Below are positions 46,871 to 55,480 of a DNA stretch of 64,000 nt, piece after piece. Origin of the DNA: Collinsella sp. AF33-16 (GTDB taxonomy: Bacteria > Actinomycetota > Coriobacteriia > Coriobacteriales > Coriobacteriaceae); contig NZ_QRQC01000014.1 in assembly GCF_003475325.1 (NCBI RefSeq), positions 7,996 to 71,995 on the forward strand, written 5' to 3'. The first letter of the stretch is position 1; each line of letters begins with the position of its first letter. The position numbers and the translations under genes are program-made. Below the pieces are notes generated by a model. It made no database searches and was not told where the DNA came from. It saw only the letters and a program-made list of their open reading frames with translations.

Positions 46871-46919
46871 TGGCTGGGACGTCCCGCGCCGCGCTCAGGT
46901 GTGTGGTTTTGATTGCGGG

Positions 46920-46948
46920 TTGGCAGGAAGATGCATTCCTGCTATCAT
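46920..46948 (+). promoter_or_regulatory. Promoter of rpsB-tsf
   Basis: TTGGCA (46920-46925), 17-base spacer, TATCAT (46943-46948). It leaves a 5' leader of about 135 bases before rpsB, without a gene. Confidence 0.75.
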
Positions 46949-47089
46949 TCATCGGGTTGCTTCACGGCAACAGGTTTTTATCACGCACGCGCGGCTACTT
47001 CATACCGTGGTGCCCGGGCTTTGGTAGCACATGTCCGGGTTGGTTTTGGAGGATGACCCCGCGCGGAGGCAAACCACAGGAGGTTTAAC

Positions 47090-47818
47090 ATGGCTACCAA
47101 GATTAATATCCGCACCCTGCTCGAGGCCGGCTGCCACTTCGGTCACCAGACCCGTCGCTGGAACCCCAAGATGAAGCCGTTCATCTTCGGTGAGCGCAAC
47201 GGCATCTACATCCTCGACCTCAAGCAGACTATCCTCGACGCCGACCAGGCCTACACCTTCGTCAAGAACGTCGCCAAGGGCGGCAATGTGCTGTTCGTCG
47301 GCACCAAGAAGCAGGCTCAGGAGGCCGTCAAGAACGCTGCTGAGCGCGCCAACATGCCTTACATCAACCAGCGTTGGCTCGGCGGCATGCTGACCAACTT
47401 CGTCACCATCCGCTCCCGCATCAACCGCATGGAGGAGCTCGAGGCCATGGTCGAGGACGGCCGCATGGCAGTGCTCCCCAAGAAGGAGCAGGCTGTTCTC
47501 GGCAAGGAGCTCACCAAGCTCCAGACCAACCTCGGTGGCGCCCGCGACATGAAGGGTCTGCCCCAGGCTCTCTTTGTCATCGACACCAAGCGCGAGGAGA
47601 ACGCCATCAAGGAGGCTCAGCGCCTGAACATCCCCGTCGTCGCTCTGATCGACACCAACTCCGATCCCGACGAGGTCGAGTACGGCATCCCCTGCAACGA
47701 TGACGCTATCTCTGCTGTCACCCTTATGTGCGAGCTCATGGCTGACGCCTGCCTCGCTGGCTCCGGCAAGGAGCAGGTCTCCGAGGCCGAGATGGCCGCT
47801 GAGCCCAAGGCCGAGTAA
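47090..47818 (+). CDS. rpsB: 30S ribosomal protein S2
   Basis: 242 residues: [45 protein letters not shown], and [26 protein letters not shown] precedes the ATG. tsf is 45 bases downstream, the usual pair. Confidence 0.98.
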   Translation: MATKINIRTLLEAGCHFGHQTRRWNPKMKPFIFGERNGIYILDLKQTILDADQAYTFVKNVAKGGNVLFVGTKKQAQEAVKNAAERANMPYINQRWLGGMLTNFVTIRSRINRMEELEAMVEDGRMAVLPKKEQAVLGKELTKLQTNLGGARDMKGLPQALFVIDTKREENAIKEAQRLNIPVVALIDTNSDPDEVEYGIPCNDDAISAVTLMCELMADACLAGSGKEQVSEAEMAAEPKAE

Positions 47819-47863
47819 ATCAGTCTTAGTTAATTCTTTTTCATCTCTTTGAAAGGAACCACA

Positions 47864-48733
47864 ATGGCCCAGATTACCGCCGCTATGGTCAAGCAGCTCC
47901 GCGAGATGACCGACTCCCCGATGATGGAGTGCAAGAAGGCTCTCGTCGAGGCTGACGGCGACATGGACGCCGCTGTCGACGTTCTTCGTAAGAACGGCCT
48001 CGCCAAGGCTGCCAAGAAGGCTGGCCGCGAGACCAACGAGGGCGCTGTAGCCGCGTTCGTCTCCGAGGATGGCAAGACCGGCGCTCTGCTCGAGCTCTCC
48101 TGCGAGACCGACTTCGTTGGCTCCAACGCCAAGTTCACCGGCTTTGCTTCCAAGGTCGCTGAGGTTGTCGCTACCACCGAGCCTGCCGATGTCGACGCTC
48201 TGCTCGAGAAGCCGATGGGCGAGGAGACCGTTTCCTCCGAGCTCACCGAGATGATTCACATCATGGGCGAGAACATGAAGATCTCCCGCTTCGCTGCCCG
48301 CAAGGCCGAGAACGGCGCGCTCGCTTCTTACATCCACATGGGTGGTAAGATCGGCGTCCTCGTCGAGTTCGCCTTCGAGAAGGCCGAGACCGCTCAGGCT
48401 GAGTCCTTCAAGACTTTCGCTCACGACGTTGCCCTTCAGGTTGCCGCCGTCGCCCCGATCTGCGCTACCCGCGATCAGGTTCCGACCGAGACCGTCGAGC
48501 ACGAGAAGCAGATCTACATGGCTCAGGCTGCCGAGTCCGGCAAGCCCGAGGCTATCCAGGAGAAGATGGCTGTCGGCCGTCTGGAGAAGTTCTACAAGCA
48601 GTCCGTGCTCACCGAGCAGGAGTTCATCAAGGACAGCTCCCTCACCATCAAGAAGTACGCTGAGCAGGTCTCCAAGGAGCTCGGCGACACCATTACCGTC
48701 GTTGCCTTTGACCGTCTGGTCCGTGGCGAGTAA
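47864..48733 (+). CDS. tsf: Elongation factor Ts
   Basis: 289 residues; regenerates EF-Tu-GTP. N-terminal UBA-like domain with LREMTDSPMMECKKALVEAD and VDVLRKNGLAKAAKKAGR, then two core subdomains with ELSCETDFVGSNAKF. ATG 47864 has GAAAGGA upstream. Confidence 0.97.
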   Translation: MAQITAAMVKQLREMTDSPMMECKKALVEADGDMDAAVDVLRKNGLAKAAKKAGRETNEGAVAAFVSEDGKTGALLELSCETDFVGSNAKFTGFASKVAEVVATTEPADVDALLEKPMGEETVSSELTEMIHIMGENMKISRFAARKAENGALASYIHMGGKIGVLVEFAFEKAETAQAESFKTFAHDVALQVAAVAPICATRDQVPTETVEHEKQIYMAQAAESGKPEAIQEKMAVGRLEKFYKQSVLTEQEFIKDSSLTIKKYAEQVSKELGDTITVVAFDRLVRGE

Positions 48734-48756
48734 ATAAGCTCTTGTAGCTGGTAATG

Positions 48757-48792
48757 AGCAGGCTGTGGGTTTTACTCACAGCCTGCTTTTTC
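48757..48792 (+). terminator. Terminator of rpsB-tsf
   Basis: Eleven-pair stem AGCAGGCTGTG with CACAGCCTGCT, then TTTTTC. Confidence 0.9.
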
Positions 48793-48850
48793 ATGGCTCT
48801 TATCAGAGCCTTTGATATCATATTGAGAGTCTAATTAAAGGAGGATCGCT

Positions 48851-49573
48851 TTGTCCGACATCCGATATAAACGCGTGCTTCTTAAGCTTTCCGGCGAAGC
48901 ACTGATGGGCGACGGCCAATATGGCATTGACCCCAAGGTTACCGACCATCTTGCCAAGCAGGTCAAGGAGCTGCTCGCCGTTGGCCATGAGGTCGGCGTC
49001 GTTGTCGGCGGCGGCAATATTTTCCGTGGCATGGCCGGCGCTGCCGGTGGCATGGAGCGTGCTCAGGCCGACTACATGGGCATGCTCGCGACCGTTATGA
49101 ACGCGCTCGCCCTGCAGGATGCTTTCGAGCATAACGACGTTCCCTGCCGTGTGATGAGCGCTATCCAGATGAACGAGATCTGCGAGCCCTATATTCGACG
49201 TCGCGCCATCAACCACCTTTCCAAGGGCAACGTCGTTATTTTTGCCGCCGGTTCGGGCAATCCGTACTTTACGACCGACACCGCCGCGGCTCTTCGTGCG
49301 TGCGAGATCGGCGCCGAGATTCTGATTAAAGCCACCAAGGTTGACGGCATCTACGACAAGGATCCCGTCAAGTGCGCCGATGCCGTCCGTTTTGACAAGA
49401 TTACCTATCACGAGGTTCTCGTTCGCGGCCTGCAGGTTATGGATTCCACGGCTACGGCTCTGTGCCAGGATAACCGTATGCCTATTTTGGTCCTCAACAT
49501 CGATGGCGAGGACACCGTCAAGCGCGCGCTTTCGGGTGAGCCCGTCGGCACGCTCGTCTATCAGGAGGATTAA
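48851..49573 (+). CDS. pyrH: UMP kinase
   Basis: 240 residues of the amino acid kinase fold. [45 protein letters not shown] and [15 protein letters not shown] are present. The start is TTG 48851 with AAGGAGG upstream. Makes UDP for RNA and wall precursors. frr follows after two bases. Confidence 0.97.
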   Translation: MSDIRYKRVLLKLSGEALMGDGQYGIDPKVTDHLAKQVKELLAVGHEVGVVVGGGNIFRGMAGAAGGMERAQADYMGMLATVMNALALQDAFEHNDVPCRVMSAIQMNEICEPYIRRRAINHLSKGNVVIFAAGSGNPYFTTDTAAALRACEIGAEILIKATKVDGIYDKDPVKCADAVRFDKITYHEVLVRGLQVMDSTATALCQDNRMPILVLNIDGEDTVKRALSGEPVGTLVYQED

Positions 49574-49575
49574 GC

Positions 49576-50112
49576 ATGGCAGAGAACATCACCGCCCATA
49601 TGGACAAGTCGCTCGAGTCCCTCAAGCATAACTTCTCCAAGGTCCGTACCGGTCGCGCCAACGCCAACATTCTGTCCGACATCACCGTTGATTATTACGG
49701 TGTCCCCACGCCGGTCACGCAGGTTGCCGCCGTCAAGACCCCCGAGGCTCACATGCTGCTCATCGAGCCGTGGGACAAGGCGCTCATCAACGCTATCGTC
49801 AAGGCCATCGGCGCTTCCGATCTGGGCATTACCCCCAACTCCGATGGCACCGTCGTTCGTCTGCCGTTCCCGGCCCCCACTGAGGAGCGCCGTCGCGAAC
49901 TCGTCAAGGAGTGCCGCGAGTACGCCGAGCAGGCCAAGGTGTCTATCCGTAACATCCGTCGCGACTTCAACAATAAGCTCGAGCGCGATGAGGAGCTCAC
50001 CGAGGACGATGTCCGTCGCGAGCAGGCCAAGGTCCAGAAGCACACCGATGAGTATGTCGCCAAGGTCGAGGAGCTTCTGAAGGAAAAAGAAGCCGAGGTC
50101 ATGGAGATCTAA
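49576..50112 (+). CDS. frr: Ribosome recycling factor
   Basis: 178 residues, slightly shorter than usual. KSLESLKHNFSKVRTGRANA, YYGVPTPVTQVAAVKTPEAH, RLPFPAPTEERRRELVKEC and the C-terminal helix ending EAEVMEI. AGGAGG precedes the ATG. Confidence 0.97.
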   Translation: MAENITAHMDKSLESLKHNFSKVRTGRANANILSDITVDYYGVPTPVTQVAAVKTPEAHMLLIEPWDKALINAIVKAIGASDLGITPNSDGTVVRLPFPAPTEERRRELVKECREYAEQAKVSIRNIRRDFNNKLERDEELTEDDVRREQAKVQKHTDEYVAKVEELLKEKEAEVMEI

Positions 50113-50113
50113 G

Positions 50114-50908
50114 GTGCAATACGACGAGCATAAACTGGTCGAGTACTTTGCCGACGCCCCTGCGGGCGTCGGTTTTTCCGACCTTGACCTCAATAACATT
50201 CCGCACCATATCTCGTGCATCATGGACGGCAACGGTCGTTGGGCCACGTCGCGCGGTCTTGCACGCACCGAGGGTCATAAGGCAGGTATCCTCTCGCTGC
50301 GCGAGATCATTACCGCCTGCGTGCGCCTGGGCGTCGACGTGCTTTCTGCCTATGCGTTTTCTACCGAAAACTGGAACCGTCCGCAGCATGAGGTCAACGT
50401 CTTGATGCATCTGTTTGCCAAGACGCTTATCGACGAGCTGCCGCTTCTGAAGCGCGAAAACGTGCGCGTCGTCTTTTTGGGCGACATTTCCGCGCTGCCC
50501 AAGAAGACCCGCGACGTTTTTGAACGCGGTCTTGCCGAGTGCGCCGATCACACCGGTATGACGCTGGCGCTTGCCGTCAACTACGGCGCGCGTGCCGAGA
50601 TTACCCGCGCTGTCCGTCAGATTGCACTCGACGCTGCCGCCGGTAAGATCGATCCTGCCGCAATTGATGACGACATGGTGGCTTCCCACCTCTATACTGC
50701 CGGCCTTCCCGATCCTGAGCTTGTGATTCGCACCTCTGGTGAGCTGCGCCTTTCGAACTATCTGCTGTGGCAGGTGGCTTATTCTGAATTCTACGTCACC
50801 GATACCTATTGGCCCGACTTTGATCGTTGGGGCCTTGTCGACGCCATTTTGGCCTATCAGGGCCGTGACCGTAGGTTTGGTGGACTGAGCAAGACCGAGG
50901 AGGCTTAA
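50114..50908 (+). CDS. uppS: Isoprenyl (undecaprenyl) diphosphate synthase
   Basis: 264-residue cis-prenyltransferase. HISCIMDGNGRWATSRGL carries the catalytic Asp, followed by GHKAG; AFSTENWNRP and RTSGELRLSNYLLWQ are the other signatures. It supplies the lipid carrier for the wall genes at 15325-21285. The start is GTG 50114 behind GGAG. Confidence 0.96.
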   Translation: MQYDEHKLVEYFADAPAGVGFSDLDLNNIPHHISCIMDGNGRWATSRGLARTEGHKAGILSLREIITACVRLGVDVLSAYAFSTENWNRPQHEVNVLMHLFAKTLIDELPLLKRENVRVVFLGDISALPKKTRDVFERGLAECADHTGMTLALAVNYGARAEITRAVRQIALDAAAGKIDPAAIDDDMVASHLYTAGLPDPELVIRTSGELRLSNYLLWQVAYSEFYVTDTYWPDFDRWGLVDAILAYQGRDRRFGGLSKTEEA

Positions 50909-50910
50909 TC

Positions 50911-51810
50911 GTGTCCGATCGTCCCAAGGCATCTGCTCCCAAGACGCCTGCGCGCAAAGCTGCCACTGCGGGAGCGCCTGCAGCGAAGAGCGGCACCGGT
51001 TCGTGGCTGGCGGGCTTTATTACCCGTGCCGCCGCCGGTATCGTCTACGCCGTTGTCTTTATCCTGTGCCTGGTTTTGGGTATCGTGCCCACGGCCATCT
51101 TTGTTTCCGTCATGAGCGGTCTGTGCTGCTATGAGTTTTTCCGTATGACAAGGCTCGATGGCAAGATGGCTAACGAGCGCATGGGTATCGCTGCCGCCGT
51201 ACTCTTTCCGCTGTCGGCGTTGGGCGATTCGATGTTGCTGAATGCCCTGCTTTTTGCCTTGATGCTCGCTGTGGGCATTTGGTATGTCTGGTCGCCGCGT
51301 ACCCGCATCTCTGATGTGGCCGTGACGCTCATGGGTCCCATCTACACTGGCTTTATGCTGTCGGCTATCGTGCTGCTGCGCGATGCCGTGCCCGGTTTTG
51401 CCGGCGCCCTCCTTTCAGTGGGCGTTTGCGCGTCCCTTTGGGTCTCCGATTCGTTTGCCTACATCGTGGGCAGCCGTATCGGCAAGCACAAGATGGTTCC
51501 CAAGATCTCTCCCAAAAAGAGCTGGGAGGGGTTTGCCGGCGGCATCTTGGGCTCGGTTTTGATTTGGCTCATCCTGTGGGCGACGCACTTCTACAAGCTC
51601 AGCCTGCCCTATGCGCTGCTGTGCGGCGTGGTCGTGTCCATTCTGGGCGTTATCGGCGACCTTATCGAGTCGCGCATCAAGCGCGGTGTGGGCGTCAAAG
51701 ATTCCGGCAACCTTATCCCGGGCCACGGCGGAATGCTCGATCGTAGCGATTCGCTTATCTTCGGCTGCATCACCGCGCAGCTGTTGCTGATGATCGGAGG
51801 CGTGCTGTAA
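50911..51810 (+). CDS. cdsA: Phosphatidate cytidylyltransferase
   Basis: 299-residue integral membrane enzyme making CDP-diacylglycerol. The C-terminal signature reads GVKDSGNLIPGHGGMLDRSDS, and KISPKKSWEGFAGG is present. About eight membrane helices. The first 30 residues are an Ala/Pro/Lys-rich cytosolic stretch not typical of the family. The start is GTG 50911 behind GGAGG. The stop overlaps the dxr ATG by one base. Confidence 0.95.
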   Translation: MSDRPKASAPKTPARKAATAGAPAAKSGTGSWLAGFITRAAAGIVYAVVFILCLVLGIVPTAIFVSVMSGLCCYEFFRMTRLDGKMANERMGIAAAVLFPLSALGDSMLLNALLFALMLAVGIWYVWSPRTRISDVAVTLMGPIYTGFMLSAIVLLRDAVPGFAGALLSVGVCASLWVSDSFAYIVGSRIGKHKMVPKISPKKSWEGFAGGILGSVLIWLILWATHFYKLSLPYALLCGVVVSILGVIGDLIESRIKRGVGVKDSGNLIPGHGGMLDRSDSLIFGCITAQLLLMIGGVL

Positions 51811-52997
51811 TGTCCTTCCAGACGACGTATGGCCCCGATGGACGCCTTCGCGTTGCCATCCTGGGCTGTACAGGCTCTATTGGCACCCAGGCGCTCGATG
51901 TGTGCCGCCAGCATGCCGATCGCCTGCAGGTGACGGCGCTGTCCGTTAACTCCAGTACCTCCGAGCTCGTTGCCGCTGCCCGCGAGTTCTCGGTTCCGGC
52001 GGTTGCCGTGGCCGATGTCGATCATGGCGATGACGCCGTGCTGCAGGAGTTGCCCGAGGGAACGAAGCTCGGCGTTGGCGCGCAGGCGGTTTGCGAGCTC
52101 GCGCGTCGCGACGATGTCGACTGCGTGCTCGTCGCTATTGTGGGCGCCGCCGGTCTCGAGGCGAGCCATGCGGCCTTGACCTCGAATAAGCGCCTTGCCC
52201 TTGCCAACAAGGAGTCCCTCGTCGTCGGTGGCGACTTGCTTATGCCGTTGGCGCAACCGGGCCAGCTTATTCCGGTCGACTCTGAGCATTCCGCCATCTA
52301 CCAGTGCTATCTGGGGGAGAACCCGCGCGAGGCCCACTGCATTTGGCTCACCTGCTCGGGCGGTCCGTTCTTTGGCCGCACGCGCGACGAGCTCGATCGC
52401 GTGACGCGTGCCGATGCCCTCGCGCATCCCACGTGGGCCATGGGTGCCAAGATCACCATTGACTCCGCCACCCTCATGAACAAGGGCCTGGAGCGCATTG
52501 AGGCCATGCATCTGTTTAACTGCGACCTCGATTTCATTAACGTGGTCGTGCAGCGTCAGTCCAAGATTCACTCTATGGTCGAGTTCGCCGACGGCTCCGT
52601 GATGGCGCATCTCGGTGCATCCGACATGCGTATTCCCATCCAGTTCGCGTTCTCGTATCCCGAGCGTTGGGATACTCCGGCGCCTCGTATCGATTTCCGC
52701 GAGCTGGGGCAGCTCACGTTTGATGCTGCCGACATGGATACCTTCCGCTGTCTGGCACTGGCCGAGCGTGCCGGCAAGACGGGTGGCACCATGCCGTGCG
52801 TGCTCAATGCCGCCAACGAGGTCGCCGTCGATGCCTTCCTGCACGATGGCTGCAGCTTTACCGATATCGATCGCATTGTGGAATCCTGCATGGACGCCCA
52901 CGATATGCAGGTGGTCGATTCGTTTGAGCAGCTTCGCGACATCGATGCGTGGGCGCGTGAAAAGGCTGCGCAGGTACTCGCCGCAACCCGTTCCTAA
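51810..52997 (+). CDS. dxr: 1-deoxy-D-xylulose 5-phosphate reductoisomerase
   Basis: 395 residues; second step of the MEP isoprenoid pathway. NADPH loop LGCTGSIGTQALDV, LALANKESLVVGGDLL, VDSEHSAIYQCY, CSGGPFF and MNKGLERIEAMHLF. Cotranscribed with ispG of the same pathway. Confidence 0.97.
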   Translation: MSFQTTYGPDGRLRVAILGCTGSIGTQALDVCRQHADRLQVTALSVNSSTSELVAAAREFSVPAVAVADVDHGDDAVLQELPEGTKLGVGAQAVCELARRDDVDCVLVAIVGAAGLEASHAALTSNKRLALANKESLVVGGDLLMPLAQPGQLIPVDSEHSAIYQCYLGENPREAHCIWLTCSGGPFFGRTRDELDRVTRADALAHPTWAMGAKITIDSATLMNKGLERIEAMHLFNCDLDFINVVVQRQSKIHSMVEFADGSVMAHLGASDMRIPIQFAFSYPERWDTPAPRIDFRELGQLTFDAADMDTFRCLALAERAGKTGGTMPCVLNAANEVAVDAFLHDGCSFTDIDRIVESCMDAHDMQVVDSFEQLRDIDAWAREKAAQVLAATRS

Positions 52998-53022
52998 CCC
53001 ATAAGGATTGCTTTTTCGTTTT

Positions 53023-54384
53023 ATGGATACTGTTCTGAGCGTTCTCTCATCGGTCTTTTGGGGCCTGCTGATGCTTTCCGTCCTCGTGTTTTTGCACGAG
53101 GGCGGCCACTTTTTGGCGGCGCGTGCCTGCGGCGTCCGTGTGACCGAGTTCTTTTTGGGTCTGCCGTGCCGCTTTGACATCCATTACACGTCGCGTCGCA
53201 TTGGAACCAAGTTTGGCGTGACCCCGCTGCTGCTGGGTGGCTACGCTGCCATCTGCGGTATGGATCCGACCGATGTTTCGTGCGCCGACCGCGTGCTCGC
53301 GGCTATCTATCGTCATGGTCGCGTGACCGTGGCCGACCTTGCTGTCGAGCTCGAGCTTTCCGAGGAGGATGTGCTCGAGGCATGCGCCCTTTTGCTGGGC
53401 TGGGGCTCCATCGCGCCCTGGTATGAGGAAGGGGAGAAGCCCTCGCCGAGCTACTGTCCCACCAAATATCAGACGTTGCCGCGAGACAAGGCAGGCTATA
53501 CCACCTTTGATGGTCGCCGTTTCGATCGCGAACATGCGACTGCCGAGGGCGATGTGTGGGAGCTGCCGTGCGGCGAGGCCGAGTTCCTTGCGCAAGAGCG
53601 CTCGCACACCTATCTTGGCCAAGGCTTTCTCAAGCGCGCCTTTATGCTGCTCGCGGGCATTATCGTCAATATCTTGACGGGTTTTTTGCTCCTTATGAGC
53701 ATCTATTCCATTGCGGGTGTCACCGTGCCGATGGATACCAACGTGATCGGTCAGGTTGACGAGGGGTCTATTGCCGCCAAGGCGGGTATCGAGGGCGGTG
53801 ACGCGATCCTTTCGGTTGACGGTGCCTCATGTTCCACTTGGATGGATGTCTACGATGCCATCGGCAAGGCTGCCGGTAAGGACGATATCGCCATCGAGTA
53901 CGAGCGTGACGGCAAGCAGCATTCGACCACGGTTGCGCTCAAAGAGGACGAGCGCCTAGGTGTGTATGCCTCTACGCAGGTGGTCCGTTTAGACCCCATC
54001 ACGTCGGCTCGCCTGTCGTTCTCCTATGTCGTGCAGACAGCGGATGGCGTGATGCGCCTGCTCCAGCCGCAGCATACGATGGAGATTCTCGATCAGTCTT
54101 CTTCGATCGTTGGTATTAGCGTTATGTCCTCACAGGCCGCTGCTGCCGGCCCTGCCACGTTCCTTTCGTTTGCCGCCCTCATTTCGTTCTCGCTTGGCTT
54201 TATGAACCTGCTGCCCATCCCACCACTCGATGGCGGCAAGCTGGTCATCGAGATCATTCAAAAGATTGCGGGCCGCGAGCTGCCGCTCAAAGTGCAGACA
54301 ATCGTCAGCTATGTCGGCATCGCGCTCTTTGCACTGCTGTTTGTCTATATGCTTCGTTCCGACATCCTTCGTTTTATTCTGTAG
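53023..54384 (+). CDS. rseP: Site-2 intramembrane metalloprotease RseP with inserted domain
   Basis: 453 residues. HEGGH (residues 25-29) is the zinc HExxH site; NLLPIPPLDGGK near the C terminus holds the third ligand Asp. A PDZ domain spans about residues 243-315 (IGQVDEGSIAAKAGIEGGDAI). Between the GGY loop (72-74) and the second membrane helix lies an extra stretch, about residues 84-190. Its first part (RVLAAIYRHGRVTVADLAVE) looks like a winged helix. The start is unsure: ATG 53023 is far from AAGGA, while TTG 53008 directly follows it. Confidence 0.9.
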   Translation: MDTVLSVLSSVFWGLLMLSVLVFLHEGGHFLAARACGVRVTEFFLGLPCRFDIHYTSRRIGTKFGVTPLLLGGYAAICGMDPTDVSCADRVLAAIYRHGRVTVADLAVELELSEEDVLEACALLLGWGSIAPWYEEGEKPSPSYCPTKYQTLPRDKAGYTTFDGRRFDREHATAEGDVWELPCGEAEFLAQERSHTYLGQGFLKRAFMLLAGIIVNILTGFLLLMSIYSIAGVTVPMDTNVIGQVDEGSIAAKAGIEGGDAILSVDGASCSTWMDVYDAIGKAAGKDDIAIEYERDGKQHSTTVALKEDERLGVYASTQVVRLDPITSARLSFSYVVQTADGVMRLLQPQHTMEILDQSSSIVGISVMSSQAAAAGPATFLSFAALISFSLGFMNLLPIPPLDGGKLVIEIIQKIAGRELPLKVQTIVSYVGIALFALLFVYMLRSDILRFIL

Positions 54385-54397
54385 GGGAGTGTTTGGA

Positions 54398-55480
54398 TTG
54401 TCTTTATCCCATCCTTTGCCTCGCGAGTTGACGCGCCCCGTGCATGTGGGCGGCGTGCAGATCGGTGGTGGCGCTCCGGTCGTGGTTCAGTCTATGACCT
54501 GCACCGATACTGCTGATGCCCAGGCAACGCTTGCGCAAGTGTGCGCGTTGGCGCAGGCTGGCTGCGATATCGTGCGCGTGAGCGTGCCCTCCGAGGCCGC
54601 GCTTGAGGGCTTCCGCACCATCTGTGCCGAGTCTCCGGTGCCGATTGTCGCCGATATCCATTTTAACCATAAGCTCGCCATTGGTGCCGTTGAGGCCGGT
54701 GCCGCCAAGCTGCGCATCAATCCCGGCAATATCGGCGATTGGGCCAAGGTTGACGCGGTGATCGATGCTGCGGGTGCCTCGGGCTGTGCGATTCGCATTG
54801 GCGTGAACGCGGGCTCGCTTGAGCAAGATATTGCCGAGCGCGACGACCTCACGCAGCCCGAAAAGCTCGTGATGTCGAGCGAGCGCTTCGTCAAGCACTT
54901 TGAGGATCGCGGCTTTACGAACATTGTGCTTTCGGCCAAGGCCCATAGCGTGCAAACGACGCTCGATACCTATCGAGCCCTGTCACGTGAGATTCCCCAC
55001 GTTCCGCTTCACCTGGGCGTGACGGAGGCGGGGACCAAGCTTCAGGGCACCATCAAGAGCTCTGTAGGCTTGGGTATCTTGCTTTCCGAAGGCATCGGCG
55101 ACACCATGCGTGTGTCGCTCACGGCCGATCCGGTTGAGGAGCCGCCGGTCGCCTGGGGAATTCTACAGTCGCTGGGCCTGCGTCGCCGTGGTCCCGAGAT
55201 TGTCTCGTGCCCCACGTGCGCCCGCTGCCAGGTTAACCTCATTCCCATCGCCGAGGAGGTCACCGAGCGGCTTAAGAACTATTCCGCGCCGCTTTCGATT
55301 GCCGTCATGGGATGTGCCGTTAATGGCCCCGGTGAGGCTTCTGATGCCGACCTGGGCGTTGCTTGCGGACGTGGTCAGGCCTTGCTCTTTTCGCATGGCC
55401 AGATCATTGGTAAAGTAGCTGAGGACCAAATTGTCGACGCGCTTATGGCCGAGGTCGACAAGCTTATTGAGGAGAAGTAA
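54398..55480 (+). CDS. ispG: 4-hydroxy-3-methylbut-2-enyl diphosphate synthase
   Basis: 360 residues; iron-sulphur enzyme of the MEP pathway. VVVQSMTCTDTADAQATLAQ and ADIHFNHKLAI in the barrel. The C-terminal cluster Cys are in SCPTCARCQVNL, and GCAVNGPGEASDADLGVACG closes the protein. TTG 54398 is eight bases after GGGGAG; the frame extends upstream into rseP without a better site. Confidence 0.96.
   Translation: MSLSHPLPRELTRPVHVGGVQIGGGAPVVVQSMTCTDTADAQATLAQVCALAQAGCDIVRVSVPSEAALEGFRTICAESPVPIVADIHFNHKLAIGAVEAGAAKLRINPGNIGDWAKVDAVIDAAGASGCAIRIGVNAGSLEQDIAERDDLTQPEKLVMSSERFVKHFEDRGFTNIVLSAKAHSVQTTLDTYRALSREIPHVPLHLGVTEAGTKLQGTIKSSVGLGILLSEGIGDTMRVSLTADPVEEPPVAWGILQSLGLRRRGPEIVSCPTCARCQVNLIPIAEEVTERLKNYSAPLSIAVMGCAVNGPGEASDADLGVACGRGQALLFSHGQIIGKVAEDQIVDALMAEVDKLIEEK

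Noticed and set aside
46870..47088. Small 72-codon frame between xerC and rpsB
   Set aside because: It covers the rpsB promoter and leader, has no good ribosome site and no family pattern.
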